A DNA stretch of 64,000 nt from an uncultured Nitrosospira sp. (GTDB lineage Bacteria; Nitrospirota; Nitrospiria; Nitrospirales; Nitrospiraceae), in the NCBI GenBank assembly GCA_900696515.1, contig CAADGK010000099.1, positions 97,514 through 161,513 on the forward strand, read 5' to 3'. Position numbers and translations under genes: made by a program. Below the pieces are notes generated by a model. It saw nothing but the letters and a program-made list of their open reading frames with translations, was not told the DNA's origin and ran no database searches. The number at the start of each line of letters is the position of its first letter. Within the stretch, counting starts at the first letter, position 1. Shown piece after piece: positions 19,396 to 28,905 of this stretch.

Positions 19396-19601
19396 GCTTG
19401 GCAAGTACAAAGAAGTGAGGTGGGATTTTGTCCGTCAAGCGTCCATATTCTTTTCTATCTGAGGACGACCGAAAGGACTGACTTCCTAAATATGCACATG
19501 CGTTGAGAGGGTTCAATGCTTGAATAGTTGCTCTCGTTTAAGCTGCCAGATCAAGCTCGCAGCAGCGTTCACGCAGTGCCCACTCGCTGGTAACCGTATG
19601 G

Positions 19602-20375
19602 TCACAGCACACCTGAGATCAGTCCACAGCCAACCACAATCAATAGCGCTGATACCATCAGTTGAATCGACCGAAGCGTGACCTTCTTGAGCATCTTTCC
19701 ACCGATATAGGCCCCGGCAAAGGCAGACAAGCTCGCTCCGATGACCAACCGCCATGCGATGGCCTCCTCATGGGCTGAGATATCTGCGCCATAGACGGTC
19801 ATGCGGGAGAGATCCACCATGACGGCGAGCACGATCCCCGTGGCAACGAACGCCTCTTTCTCAAGTCCGGCCTTGATCAGAAACATACTCCGAAAGGCGC
19901 CTTGATGCCCCGACAAGCCGCCGAAGAACCCACTGATCAGGCCGCCGAGCGGCAGCCATCGGCGATCAAGCGCGATCTTGGAGAAGGTGGGAGAAAGCTC
20001 CAAGCCCACGAAGGATATGATGAGGACTCCGATCACGAGCTTGAGAGCCGACACCTGCCGAGCGCTCCCAAACGCATGATATTCGTAGATCGGTTTAACT
20101 TCCCCTAGGTATGTCAGCAATGCAGCTCCCGCAAAGGCTGCCGCGATTGCTGGTAACCCGAACTGTAGCAGTACAGAGCGATCGGCCTTTCGTCCGAGCA
20201 GTCCAATCTTGAAGAGGTTGTTCGCCAGATGGACTATGGCGGTCATCGCAATCGCCAGTTCCAACGGGAAGAAGAGGGCGACCACCGGCATCAGCAGCGT
20301 GCCAAGCCTGAACCCAGAAAACAGCGTGAGGCCCGACGCCAATAACGATGCGATGCAGACGATGAGGAATTCCAC
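19602..20375 (-). CDS. TauE/SafE (TSUP) family permease
   Basis: Multi-TM, SGFFGGLSGHQGAFRSMFLIKAGL. Confidence 0.88.
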   Translation of the reverse strand: MEFLIVCIASLLASGLTLFSGFRLGTLLMPVVALFFPLELAIAMTAIVHLANNLFKIGLLGRKADRSVLLQFGLPAIAAAFAGAALLTYLGEVKPIYEYHAFGSARQVSALKLVIGVLIISFVGLELSPTFSKIALDRRWLPLGGLISGFFGGLSGHQGAFRSMFLIKAGLEKEAFVATGIVLAVMVDLSRMTVYGADISAHEEAIAWRLVIGASLSAFAGAYIGGKMLKKVTLRSIQLMVSALLIVVGCGLISGVL

Positions 20376-20504
20376 TATGATTCTCCGAATCCGAAGTGGC
20401 GAGAGACCGTCATAGAAGATAGCAGTTTGAATTGGAAGGAGACGACAGCTCTACTGGGAGGCGAGGACTGAATGGTCGTATTCGGGAGAAAGGTTTTTGC
20501 CCAC

Positions 20505-20966
20505 TCACGAATTGCGAGACGTTCCATCTTCAAAATGAAACGTATGCTGACCATCAGGACCAATCGTTTCTAGAGCCAGGCGCGGCCGATCACTGCGTAA
20601 GGCATCGCAAATGCCGTTGTGAAGCTCGTCGAAGGTCATGCTCGCGTACTGCTTTCCATCAAATGTTAAAAGTGGATGCAAATACTCTTGCGGATGTCGT
20701 ACGGTTCCATTCTCAGTCTTTTCTGTGATGCTCACGAAAGCTCGTATGAATCCGGCATCACCATCCTCATTTGTGACAACGGCTGGGGGATCGGCATACG
20801 GGTCTCCCTTCTCGTAACCGAGTCCCGGTGTCGAAGAGGCAATATGTGGCGGCACTGCTTGAGCTGTTACCTCGATCCATTCGCATCCCGTGTGAATGTC
20901 CTCATGCCTCGGGGACTTAAGACGCCAGGGTGTCGCGTAGATGCTTATGTGGTCTAAGATGTCCAA
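20505..20966 (-). CDS. Hypothetical protein starting at the attC-like core site
   Basis: 153-aa ORF, TTG start inside GTTGGAC. Confidence 0.5.
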   Translation of the reverse strand: MDILDHISIYATPWRLKSPRHEDIHTGCEWIEVTAQAVPPHIASSTPGLGYEKGDPYADPPAVVTNEDGDAGFIRAFVSITEKTENGTVRHPQEYLHPLLTFDGKQYASMTFDELHNGICDALRSDRPRLALETIGPDGQHTFHFEDGTSRNS

Positions 20967-21039
20967 CGTAGGCGGTCACTCGCGCTGCCTGTAGCGCACG
21001 ACCGGCGCAGACGGTATCGAGCGCAGCGCTGCGTTAGCC
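20961..21039 (-). other. Integron attC-like recombination site (79 bp)
   Basis: Minus strand GGCTAAC...GTTGGAC with imperfect inverted arms; upstream ORF stop lies in GGCTAAC. Confidence 0.45.
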
Positions 21040-21867
21040 ATCAACTGATCCTTTTGCAACAGCCGCTTTCACTTGTGCTGTGACATTGACACCGTTCTGA
21101 TCCACGATCGTAAGGTCTGTCGCTAATCTCATGTTTTCAATAAGGTTCGGTCGCGATTGCTCGAGCTTGTTGAAGTCGGCGGTTTGTTGATCAGTCGCCA
21201 CGCCGGACCACACCGTGTTCGCAAAACCGCAAAAGTGATCCGACAGCAAGTCCAACTGGAAGAAACGGTCGTTCGTAGGCAGGGAGATTTGGGGCTTCGG
21301 ATCGCGCATGCTTAGAAGGTAGTTTACAAAACCAACTCCTCTGGCCTTCCCAGCTCCGGGTCCAACCTCGTCGTTACAGAAGTTATCACTCAGAAATCTT
21401 CCATTTATTCGCTTACTATCACTGAGATAGCGAACTACGTTGCTATACCAGATAAGGTAGCCAGCTCTAAGCACTGGAAACTCGATCGACTTTTCATTTC
21501 CCAGCTCGAATTTTAGGCAATTTCGCCCTTTGGCATCCGGTCCCTGAGTTATAAGGTGCTGGTTTTGATAGTAGAAGGCCCATGCGAACCAGCTCATCTC
21601 ATTTTCATAACTCGACACACAGGTAACCGAGAAATCGAACTTGCTAGCTTGCTCAACGCAGGCGGCGAGGAAGGCGTCCCTGGTCTCGTCCTTTCGTCGA
21701 CCACCTGCCCATTTCACAAATTTGCCATTCCTGTTCTTTGGAACCAGTAAGTTGATCCAGTGCTCGGCGTGTTCCGGTGAAGTGAAATGACAAGCGGCTA
21801 CTGTGTGCAACACGTGTGGGTCGCCTTGCATCCACTCTTGTGGTTTTGCATCGAGTGTGGTGAACAT
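21034..21867 (-). CDS. Hypothetical protein
   Basis: 277-aa ORF with coherent amino-acid composition; no family recognised. Confidence 0.65.
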   Translation of the reverse strand: MFTTLDAKPQEWMQGDPHVLHTVAACHFTSPEHAEHWINLLVPKNRNGKFVKWAGGRRKDETRDAFLAACVEQASKFDFSVTCVSSYENEMSWFAWAFYYQNQHLITQGPDAKGRNCLKFELGNEKSIEFPVLRAGYLIWYSNVVRYLSDSKRINGRFLSDNFCNDEVGPGAGKARGVGFVNYLLSMRDPKPQISLPTNDRFFQLDLLSDHFCGFANTVWSGVATDQQTADFNKLEQSRPNLIENMRLATDLTIVDQNGVNVTAQVKAAVAKGSVDG

Positions 21868-22110
21868 TCTGTGCCGTGTTTGATAGCTAACGATTAAGCG
21901 AACTTTTTGTTTGCCTAAATGGGGTTGCGTGATGCCCCGTCTGGCCTTGGCTATTGTGGGGAAATCGATTCCAATATCCCTGGAGTGTGGGCTGGTGTCA
22001 AGTCTCCTTAGGTCAACAATCAGGGCAGTGAGTCGGCGTCAAGTTGAACTCGCTGGGTGGTTCTCGTCTTGACTCCAATCTAGTTGCTATGGTTAGGTCC
22101 CGCCACCACG

Positions 22111-23145
22111 ATGAAGATACTTCGTACAGTCCTTAGCCTTAACCTATTCTCGCTCATACTGTTCACGCTGGCCTGCCAGAAGGAGAGCGAATCGGTCGTC
22201 TCGATCGCCTTGCATCCCAAGAATGCCGACATCCTCTACGTCGCCACAAATGATGCGGTCTACAAATCACGCGATGGGGGAGGGACTTGGGAAAAATTTC
22301 CTAGTTTCAGCGCGCGGCGGGTGACGACGCTGGCGATTGATCCGCTCCTGCCCGCGGCGATCTATGCCGGCACGATGGGGGATGCGGTCTACAAGAGCCC
22401 GGATGGAGGCCAACATTGGCTGCCGCATAATGTCGGATTGAAAGAGCACGTCTCCTTCATCAACCAGTTTGTATTTCACCCGGCGGCCAGCGAACAGATC
22501 TATGCGGCGACGACGGTCGGCGTCTTCTATACGAAGGATGCAGGCCGTGAATGGACAGAGCGGATGAACGGGATGAAGGAAGTCCACATCGTCACGTCGA
22601 TTGCCATTAATCCCAAAGAGCCGGCGGTGCTGTATGGTGGGACAACTGGCGGGGTGTACCGGTCCGATGATGGGGCGACGACCTGGAAAAAAATCAATAA
22701 CGGCTTGATTCCCGAGAAAGAACTCATGGCGGCCATGGCTCTCGGGGTCAATGCCATTGAGATCGATCGGACGAATCCTGACGTCGTCTATGCTGGTACG
22801 ACAAAAGGTCTCTTTCGCACGGGGGACAAAGGAGAGCAGTGGGAGCGTATCGGCCAATCCATCTCCGATCCCTATATCAGCAGCCTGGTCCTCCATCCGA
22901 AAGAACCAGCCCAGCTGTATATCGGTGGCCCAGCCGGGATTTGGAAAACTTCTGATGGGGGAAAGACCTGGCAAGCCATGAACCACGGGCTTGCGACGCT
23001 GAATATTCGAGCCCTGGCGATGGATCCCAAAAACGTTCACACCCTCTACGCCGGCACCAACGGCAGTGGCCTCTACCGTTCAACCGATGCCGGCGCGACC
23101 TGGACGGCTGTGCCGCTCAAAGCCGCGCCGCAGGCTCAACACTGA
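22111..23145 (+). CDS. YCF48/BNR-repeat beta-propeller lipoprotein
   Basis: Lipobox LFTLAC; repeats VYKSRDGGGTWEKF, VYRSDDGATTWKKI, IWKTSDGGKTWQAM, LYRSTDAGATWTAV. Confidence 0.9.
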   Translation: MKILRTVLSLNLFSLILFTLACQKESESVVSIALHPKNADILYVATNDAVYKSRDGGGTWEKFPSFSARRVTTLAIDPLLPAAIYAGTMGDAVYKSPDGGQHWLPHNVGLKEHVSFINQFVFHPAASEQIYAATTVGVFYTKDAGREWTERMNGMKEVHIVTSIAINPKEPAVLYGGTTGGVYRSDDGATTWKKINNGLIPEKELMAAMALGVNAIEIDRTNPDVVYAGTTKGLFRTGDKGEQWERIGQSISDPYISSLVLHPKEPAQLYIGGPAGIWKTSDGGKTWQAMNHGLATLNIRALAMDPKNVHTLYAGTNGSGLYRSTDAGATWTAVPLKAAPQAQH

Positions 23146-23146
23146 T

Positions 23147-23210
23147 GTTACTGGTCATCAGTCATTGGTCATTTTCAACCCCAGTGACTGATGACCAGTG
23201 ACGAATGACT
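23147..23210. repeat. Dispersed inverted word repeat, locus 2
   Basis: ACTGGTCATCAGTCATTGGTCATT ... AGTGACTGATGACCAGTGACGAATGACT; shares TGACTGATGACCAGTGAC with locus 1. Confidence 0.7.
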
Positions 23211-23696
23211 CTAATATCCAGTCTTTGCTCCCGCGCTCCCGCCCTGGTACCGGCTGCTGTACGAGATCATCCGATCTGAGAGTGCCTTCCACTCATCGGC
23301 CGTCATGAGGTTCTTCATCTTGAATCGCAGGCTGAGGACGCTGGCCGAGCTCTGCATCCGTTGAATGTTCGCTTCGTTGATGATTTTGGAAATCTCCGAT
23401 GCCTCCGCGTCATAGCTGGCGTTCAAGGTGTAGAGTTGTCGGTGGTATGCCCGCTCCCGCTCACGGCTTTCCTTGAGTTCCTTGATGATCTCGCGTGCGA
23501 GCATATTCACTTGCTTCGCCTTCTCAGGGTCCTGGACGGTCCGATTGATCAATCCCTCCATATCTTGCTGCCCCTTTTGCCAGTAGGCATCGCTGTTGCC
23601 GCCACCCATCATGCCGTGGTGATGGTGGTGTGACGAACATCCGACCAAGGTTACCAGGGCCAGTGCACCGAAAAACCCAGATACTGTCCGATTCAT
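23211..23696 (-). CDS. Periplasmic lipoprotein with His/Met-rich N-terminus (Spy/CpxP-like helical body)
   Basis: Lipobox LVGC then SSHHHHHGMMGGG; charged helical region. Confidence 0.65.
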   Translation of the reverse strand: MNRTVSGFFGALALVTLVGCSSHHHHHGMMGGGNSDAYWQKGQQDMEGLINRTVQDPEKAKQVNMLAREIIKELKESRERERAYHRQLYTLNASYDAEASEISKIINEANIQRMQSSASVLSLRFKMKNLMTADEWKALSDRMISYSSRYQGGSAGAKTGY

Positions 23697-23757
23697 GCTG
23701 TCCTCCCTTGAGAGTTGTTCCGTACCCTTGTCCTACCGTATCATCTCTGAACCTAGT

Positions 23758-24102
23758 ATGGCAGAAGCGCGCCCCCCTGTCTCAGATCCGGCTCAGGTGC
23801 TGAAGGAGGAATTCCGCCGGCATTTGGAGATGTTCTACGCCAGACTCAATCTGGCGCCCCCGTACGAGAGCGTGGAAAAAGCCGTTCGTACCTTAACGAC
23901 CATCGTGCACGGGCTTCCTCATGACGAGCAAGTCAAAATTGTAGCCGATCCTGCGTTGCAATGGCAGCAGTTCCGCAACGCGTTCGAAACATCGGGGCTG
24001 GCGAAGAAACATCGCGGGATCATTGCCGGTCTGGTTCGTGATCGTAGCGTCGTGAACTTGCCGGTTGAGTATGACCACTTTTTGAACTTCTTCCGCAGAT
24101 GA
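23758..24102 (+). CDS. Hypothetical protein
   Basis: ORF MAEARPPVSDPAQVLKEEFRRHLEMFYARLNL... Confidence 0.55.
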   Translation: MAEARPPVSDPAQVLKEEFRRHLEMFYARLNLAPPYESVEKAVRTLTTIVHGLPHDEQVKIVADPALQWQQFRNAFETSGLAKKHRGIIAGLVRDRSVVNLPVEYDHFLNFFRR

Positions 24103-24122
24103 TGAGGCCTGATTGAGCTCGC

Positions 24123-24755
24123 TCAGGAACCGTTGGGCGGTGTGATGGCTGCACGCAGTTCGTCGTATACTTGCATGAGACGGCTGTCCTCCAGGCGATA
24201 GGACAGGGTGACCGTCACGATTCCAAACAGCGCGACCATGCCGGCAAGTCCTATAATGCCGATGCCCAAAAACGCTCCACCGAGCGTCGTGAACCCGCCT
24301 TCCAGCGCGTATTGCACCACAAAAGTCAGCGATCCCAACAAGACGACGGCGAACCAGATCGCGGTGATGAGGGCTGATGACCAGGGAATTCGTTTGACGC
24401 AGTGCGTCACCAGCGCCTCGTCGTGGGGAGACACGTGAACCAAGCCTTTGACCGGCCACGCTGTCCTGAACTTTCTGGAGAAGAGGCGGTATTGTGGACG
24501 GATGGCGATCTGCGACAGGTCGGGGTACCACCAAGCCACTCCATGCGGCAGCATCAAGACTCCGTCGGGACCGAAACGATCGCGGACGCCCTCCAGCGTT
24601 GAGCCAGACCACTGGTCTGGTCGAGTGGCCACACGACAGCCATAGCGTACGGCATCCGGAGTAAGGCGGATAAAATAGACCCAATCTCCGACCAGGAGTC
24701 CGAGAAAGAGGGCACCGGCAAAGAGACCTGCGAGAAGCATGGGTGTAGCTATCAC
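24123..24755 (-). CDS. Hypothetical membrane protein
   Basis: Several hydrophobic segments; 210-aa ORF; internal start possible. Confidence 0.6.
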   Translation of the reverse strand: MIATPMLLAGLFAGALFLGLLVGDWVYFIRLTPDAVRYGCRVATRPDQWSGSTLEGVRDRFGPDGVLMLPHGVAWWYPDLSQIAIRPQYRLFSRKFRTAWPVKGLVHVSPHDEALVTHCVKRIPWSSALITAIWFAVVLLGSLTFVVQYALEGGFTTLGGAFLGIGIIGLAGMVALFGIVTVTLSYRLEDSRLMQVYDELRAAITPPNGS

Positions 24756-25032
24756 ACAGAAAAGAGCGACGAATCAAGGCGGGCAGGAATTGGGTATGCG
24801 CTGATGGGGAACGAGCCGGTTTACACAAGAACTTCTGCTCCGGCATGCGAAAAGCTTGTTGACTCACGCGGAGGAGTTTGGCTACAGTACGCCGGGCAAT
24901 GTTTCCGGCGGGCTGTGGACTACCTGATTTTCCCGCCTCAATATTGATTTTCCCCGCGTCACCATGACGGTGTCTTCCTCTGCAGGGTTGCAGTGCGCAG
25001 AGACCGGATCGTACGGATTGCTGGAGGCAAAC

Positions 25033-25764
25033 ATGGATCCCGACAAGATTGAGCGTGTGTACACCTCCTATGCGGGGTTTTACGACAAAGTGTTTGGAAA
25101 AGTATTCCACGAGGGCCGCGAGTCGGCCATCCGGAATTTGGATGTGCAGCCGAATGAACAGATTCTTGAAGTCGGTGTCGGGACGGGATTGGCCCTTCCC
25201 ATGTACCCCCGTCATTGTCGCATCGTCGGTATCGATGTATCCGAAGGGATGTTGGCCAGGGCAAAGGAAAAGGCGGCGGCTCATCAGCTTGATCACGTCG
25301 AGTTACACCGCATGGATGCCGGTGCGATGCAATTCAATGATGACAGCTTCGATACGGTCGTTGCGGCCTATGTCGTCACGGCGGTGCCGGACTATCGAAA
25401 GGTCGTCAACGAGATGATTCGAGTCTGCCGTCCTGGCGGGCGGATTATCATGCTGAACCATTTCAGCAACGGCAACAAAGTGATCGCCGCCGTGGAAAAA
25501 GCACTTTCTCCCATCACGAAGCACCTGGGCTGGCGGACGGACTTGTCTCTCACGACCGTGTTGGAAGGCACGTCGCTCCACATTGCCAGGAACCAACGGG
25601 TGAATCCCTTGCGACTCTGGGCCTTGGTGGAATGCATCAACGGCAAGGGGCAGCAGATGAACGGGAACGGCACAGCGCACGCCACGTCAGGCTATGCCAG
25701 AGGGAACGGAACCGCTGCCTACTCCAACGGAAACGGGCGCTATTCTCCTGAGCACGCGCACTAA
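25033..25764 (+). CDS. Class I SAM-dependent methyltransferase (phosphatidylethanolamine N-methyltransferase-like)
   Basis: ILEVGVGTGLALPMYP, VGIDVSEGMLARAKEKA, CRPGGRIIMLNHF. Confidence 0.85.
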   Translation: MDPDKIERVYTSYAGFYDKVFGKVFHEGRESAIRNLDVQPNEQILEVGVGTGLALPMYPRHCRIVGIDVSEGMLARAKEKAAAHQLDHVELHRMDAGAMQFNDDSFDTVVAAYVVTAVPDYRKVVNEMIRVCRPGGRIIMLNHFSNGNKVIAAVEKALSPITKHLGWRTDLSLTTVLEGTSLHIARNQRVNPLRLWALVECINGKGQQMNGNGTAHATSGYARGNGTAAYSNGNGRYSPEHAH

Positions 25765-25781
25765 ACAGTGGTCGCCTTCCT

Positions 25782-26600
25782 CTAGCGCTCACGCCGCGAC
25801 CGGTGTTCCCGAACCAACCAACGCTCCCATTCTCGGCCGGGGATGATTGTCGTACCGACCAGGCAGTTGCCTGAAAAACATTGGGTGATCCGATCCGCCA
25901 GGACCTCCAGGATTCGGCTAAGCCTTCTGTCCTGAACGCCAAAGACTCTCAGCATCAGCCCAAAGCCTTGTCCTTCCGGAGGGCGATAGGCCATCGCCTG
26001 GACCAGATTGTCCTTGTTCACCGAAGGATCGTCTGCCGGTCTTAGGGCCCCTTCCCATTGCACCGCCGGATGAATCGCAACGGACCGTCCCGCGTCCTGC
26101 CACGTGCAGGGTAAGCCGGCCTGCTCCAACTCGTCCAATAGCCAGTGAATAGTGGGACCGTTGGCGTCAAGCCCTTGAAAGGTCCATCGGGCAAATTCGC
26201 CGGCTTCCTGGGCTGTGACAACCGGCAAAGTCAGTTCTTCCAGATGAGCCTCGTCGCAGACCACATAGAGCTCGCCCTGTGGATCGAACCAGAAGCGTAG
26301 CTTTCCCGCTTTGACTTCCGTATGGATCACGCTGAGCGAGGAACAGTCGATTCCGTCCTGTTCAAAGACCGAAAAGTCGGTCACGCCGGTCATGGTCAGT
26401 TTGGCGACCCGCGCAAGCCCTCGAATCTCGTAATGAATGGTTACGGCAATCGTCGTGCCGGCCGGGACCTCACGCGTTGATCCTTCGTCGAAGAGACGCC
26501 GCTTCACGATCCGCACTTCAGTCACATAACCGGCGCGAAACCCGCCCGTATGACCGATCAGCCATCGAAGGTCTTCTGCATGTTTGATGGTGCGGTCCAC
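25782..26600 (-). CDS. Hypothetical protein
   Basis: Long coherent 272-aa ORF. Confidence 0.6.
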   Translation of the reverse strand: MDRTIKHAEDLRWLIGHTGGFRAGYVTEVRIVKRRLFDEGSTREVPAGTTIAVTIHYEIRGLARVAKLTMTGVTDFSVFEQDGIDCSSLSVIHTEVKAGKLRFWFDPQGELYVVCDEAHLEELTLPVVTAQEAGEFARWTFQGLDANGPTIHWLLDELEQAGLPCTWQDAGRSVAIHPAVQWEGALRPADDPSVNKDNLVQAMAYRPPEGQGFGLMLRVFGVQDRRLSRILEVLADRITQCFSGNCLVGTTIIPGREWERWLVREHRSRRER

Positions 26601-26633
26601 AGGGGTAATTGTAGCGTAGGCCAGCGCGAACGG

Positions 26634-27491
26634 CTAGGCTGGTGAGCGTATCCAACAGGAGAGGACGGGGAGAGGAAGCCTCGGTCGCAGGCTCGATCGT
26701 AGCTCGCAGGATCCGCACGAGATCAAGCCGACCTTACCGCACCAGGAAGCCGCAATCGTTGCCTCCTCTCTTCCTTGGTTCACCATGAGGAACAACCCGT
26801 GCGGCTGAAGGTTTCGCGCAACTTGCGAGAAGAGGACCAGTGGTGAAAGAAGAGAAAGCGGCAGTCGCCAGGCCAGTACAGGAGCCGGTGTCACAAAGGG
26901 GTACCACGCCGTGATGATGTGGGCGGGGGAGCAGTAGCGGCGATAGTCCTGGACGTGAAATTCCGTGTTCGAAAGGTCCTGGATATAGCCCTGCGCGTAG
27001 TCATGGCGACTATATCCATTGATATACATCCGATGGCCTTCCACCTCGACGCCGATCAGCTTGGTCGGGCGAAAGAAGGTGTATAGAGTAGGTGCGTACC
27101 AAAAATTACTCGATCCGATGTCCTGTACGGTGCCACCGGTTGAACGGGGTAACCGTAAGGCTGACCACCCTTGATCGAGCAAATCAAGGTAATCATACTG
27201 TCGTAGGGCCGTCGCCTGGGTCGCCCGTTGTTCAAAGCGTATACGGAACCGGCGTTGGAGCGATGCAATCCGTTCATATTGGACTCCGCTCAGATCGTGC
27301 AGTTCCTCCGCCGGCCGTTCCCGATAGATTCCACGTGACCAGGCGAACCGCTCCCCAAGGTGGTACCAGAAGGCGTGATAGTGGGAGCGAACCCGCTGTT
27401 GAAACGAACCACGGAGAGAGGGGTCTGCTCCCTCGCCGGTGGAGGACGCCGCAAGCACGGAGTGATCTCTATCAGCTGCCGAAAGAGCCAT
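26634..27491 (-). CDS. Hypothetical protein, possibly methyltransferase-like
   Basis: 285-aa ORF, IGSSNFWYAPTLYTFFRPTKLIGVEVEGHRMY. Confidence 0.6.
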   Translation of the reverse strand: MALSAADRDHSVLAASSTGEGADPSLRGSFQQRVRSHYHAFWYHLGERFAWSRGIYRERPAEELHDLSGVQYERIASLQRRFRIRFEQRATQATALRQYDYLDLLDQGWSALRLPRSTGGTVQDIGSSNFWYAPTLYTFFRPTKLIGVEVEGHRMYINGYSRHDYAQGYIQDLSNTEFHVQDYRRYCSPAHIITAWYPFVTPAPVLAWRLPLSLLSPLVLFSQVARNLQPHGLFLMVNQGREEATIAASWCGKVGLISCGSCELRSSLRPRLPLPVLSCWIRSPA

Positions 27492-27648
27492 GACAATTAC
27501 TTATCGGTCAATCTTCTGCAGGGCTGAAGGTGTGAATGGAGGATCATGGTGATTCCCCGGAAAGATACCGCTCATGCCGGCTCAATCATTTGGAGAGGAC
27601 TAACACAGGATGAAAGCACGGCTAGTCGTTGCTAAGACAGGAACGGGG

Positions 27649-27671
27649 CTGACCGGCACGATTCCGGTCAG
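27649..27671. terminator. Perfect 8-bp stem hairpin after the VOC-like gene, possible terminator
   Basis: CTGACCGG-CACGATT-CCGGTCAG, no strong U tract. Confidence 0.35.
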
Positions 27672-27680
27672 GAGAGCAGT

Positions 27681-28613
27681 TTAACCCTTATCCGGTGGCG
27701 CGCTCGGTGACTGACTGAATCCAATCGTCAACCCATCCATTCGACCTGGAGCGAGGGCGACTCTCTTTTCGTCTATGGGCACCAGTGCACGCTGCTGGGT
27801 GATCGATGGAAGATCGGCACAGGCGAACTCAATCCCGAGGAGTCGGTTTCCCGCACCGGGATGAAATCGAAGCAGCGACCCCTTGCCGAATGAATGGACT
27901 GAGTCTGTGTTCAAATCCGGCCGATCCAGCAGTTGTCTCCAGCCGGCGAGGTTGGTCGACACCTCAATATCAACCCCTGCAACACCGGTAATGCCATAGG
28001 GGCCATGCTGTCGCACCTCCCGCCAGGTAGTCCTCAACTCGTTGATTCGTCCTTGATGGGGATTGCTGTGGTTGTCGCATAGAAAGACCAGGGAACTACC
28101 CAACAGCATCGAAAATGTCTTGGAACCTGCCTCAGTTCCAGCCATCCAGGTTCGGAGATTCGTCAGTGCTCGACCGACCCGGGTCTTGTCTCCCCCGGAT
28201 GGACCGAGCCAAAACGGTGCGCTTGGTTGACCATCCAAGAGGTTACGCAAGACGGTGAGGGTGGATTGCATCACAACAGGCGATTCGTAGTTCAGTGTCA
28301 GAGGTGGTGCATGCGACACCCTCCGAGAGGCTAGCCCTTTCACCGTTTCCCAAGTCGGTTTCCACGGTGCGAAGCCAAGGCCGTAGAACCATGTCCCAGG
28401 GAGCTCCGAGCCGGTGAAACGACCGATTTCAATCGTCATGTTACCTGCATACAGGCCACCTGACACGAGCAGGCCACAGTCGGCAAGCGGCCAGGCGACC
28501 GGTAAGCCGAATTCATGGCGAAAACGGGCAAACACTCGCTCTACGTCCTGTGCGTGAATCAGGATGCGATCGATCCCACGAATCAGCGGGTCCATGATGG
28601 CCATATGGGTCAA
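27681..28613 (-). CDS. VOC/glyoxalase-like domain protein
   Basis: GIDRILIHAQDVERVFARFRHEFGLPVAWPL. Confidence 0.6.
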   Translation of the reverse strand: MTHMAIMDPLIRGIDRILIHAQDVERVFARFRHEFGLPVAWPLADCGLLVSGGLYAGNMTIEIGRFTGSELPGTWFYGLGFAPWKPTWETVKGLASRRVSHAPPLTLNYESPVVMQSTLTVLRNLLDGQPSAPFWLGPSGGDKTRVGRALTNLRTWMAGTEAGSKTFSMLLGSSLVFLCDNHSNPHQGRINELRTTWREVRQHGPYGITGVAGVDIEVSTNLAGWRQLLDRPDLNTDSVHSFGKGSLLRFHPGAGNRLLGIEFACADLPSITQQRALVPIDEKRVALAPGRMDGLTIGFSQSPSAPPDKG

Positions 28614-28905
28614 CTACTCTACGGGAGAATGAGTAGAAAAGGAAGTCATGTCGATTGGTAGAGATGCTCCGAAGGCTCCAGACTCTTGTCACTTTCCGGA
28701 GGGTGACCTCATGATGAGTCCTTATATATGAGGAATGGAGATTTTGCACCAGTTGGCAGGTTGCCATTCAATGACGAGGACTAATCGTCCATCAGCTCCG
28801 GGCACGTGGGATGTTACAGACCTGCGGCCGTGATGCCAATGGCAAACGGGAATAGCCCGGCACCGGACTTGACGGAAGTCAGGTGGCTGTGCCAGTAAAA
28901 GGGCT

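Noticed and set aside
21885-21930. Possible second attC upstream of 21867
   Set aside because: Only a core-like GTTAGCT and a short hairpin are visible; too short and lacks paired L/R arms
22267-23040. 257-aa minus-strand ORF
   Set aside because: Antisense to the BNR/YCF48 repeat protein
23893-25296. 467-aa minus-strand ORF
   Set aside because: Antisense to the 25033-25764 methyltransferase and overlaps other better-supported genes; composition (Arg/His/Ser-rich) typical of shadow ORFs
26634-27491. Suspected frameshift in the C-terminus
   Set aside because: Alternative frames hit stops immediately and the tail (PRLPLPVLSCWIR) is plausible as coding; no evidence of disruption
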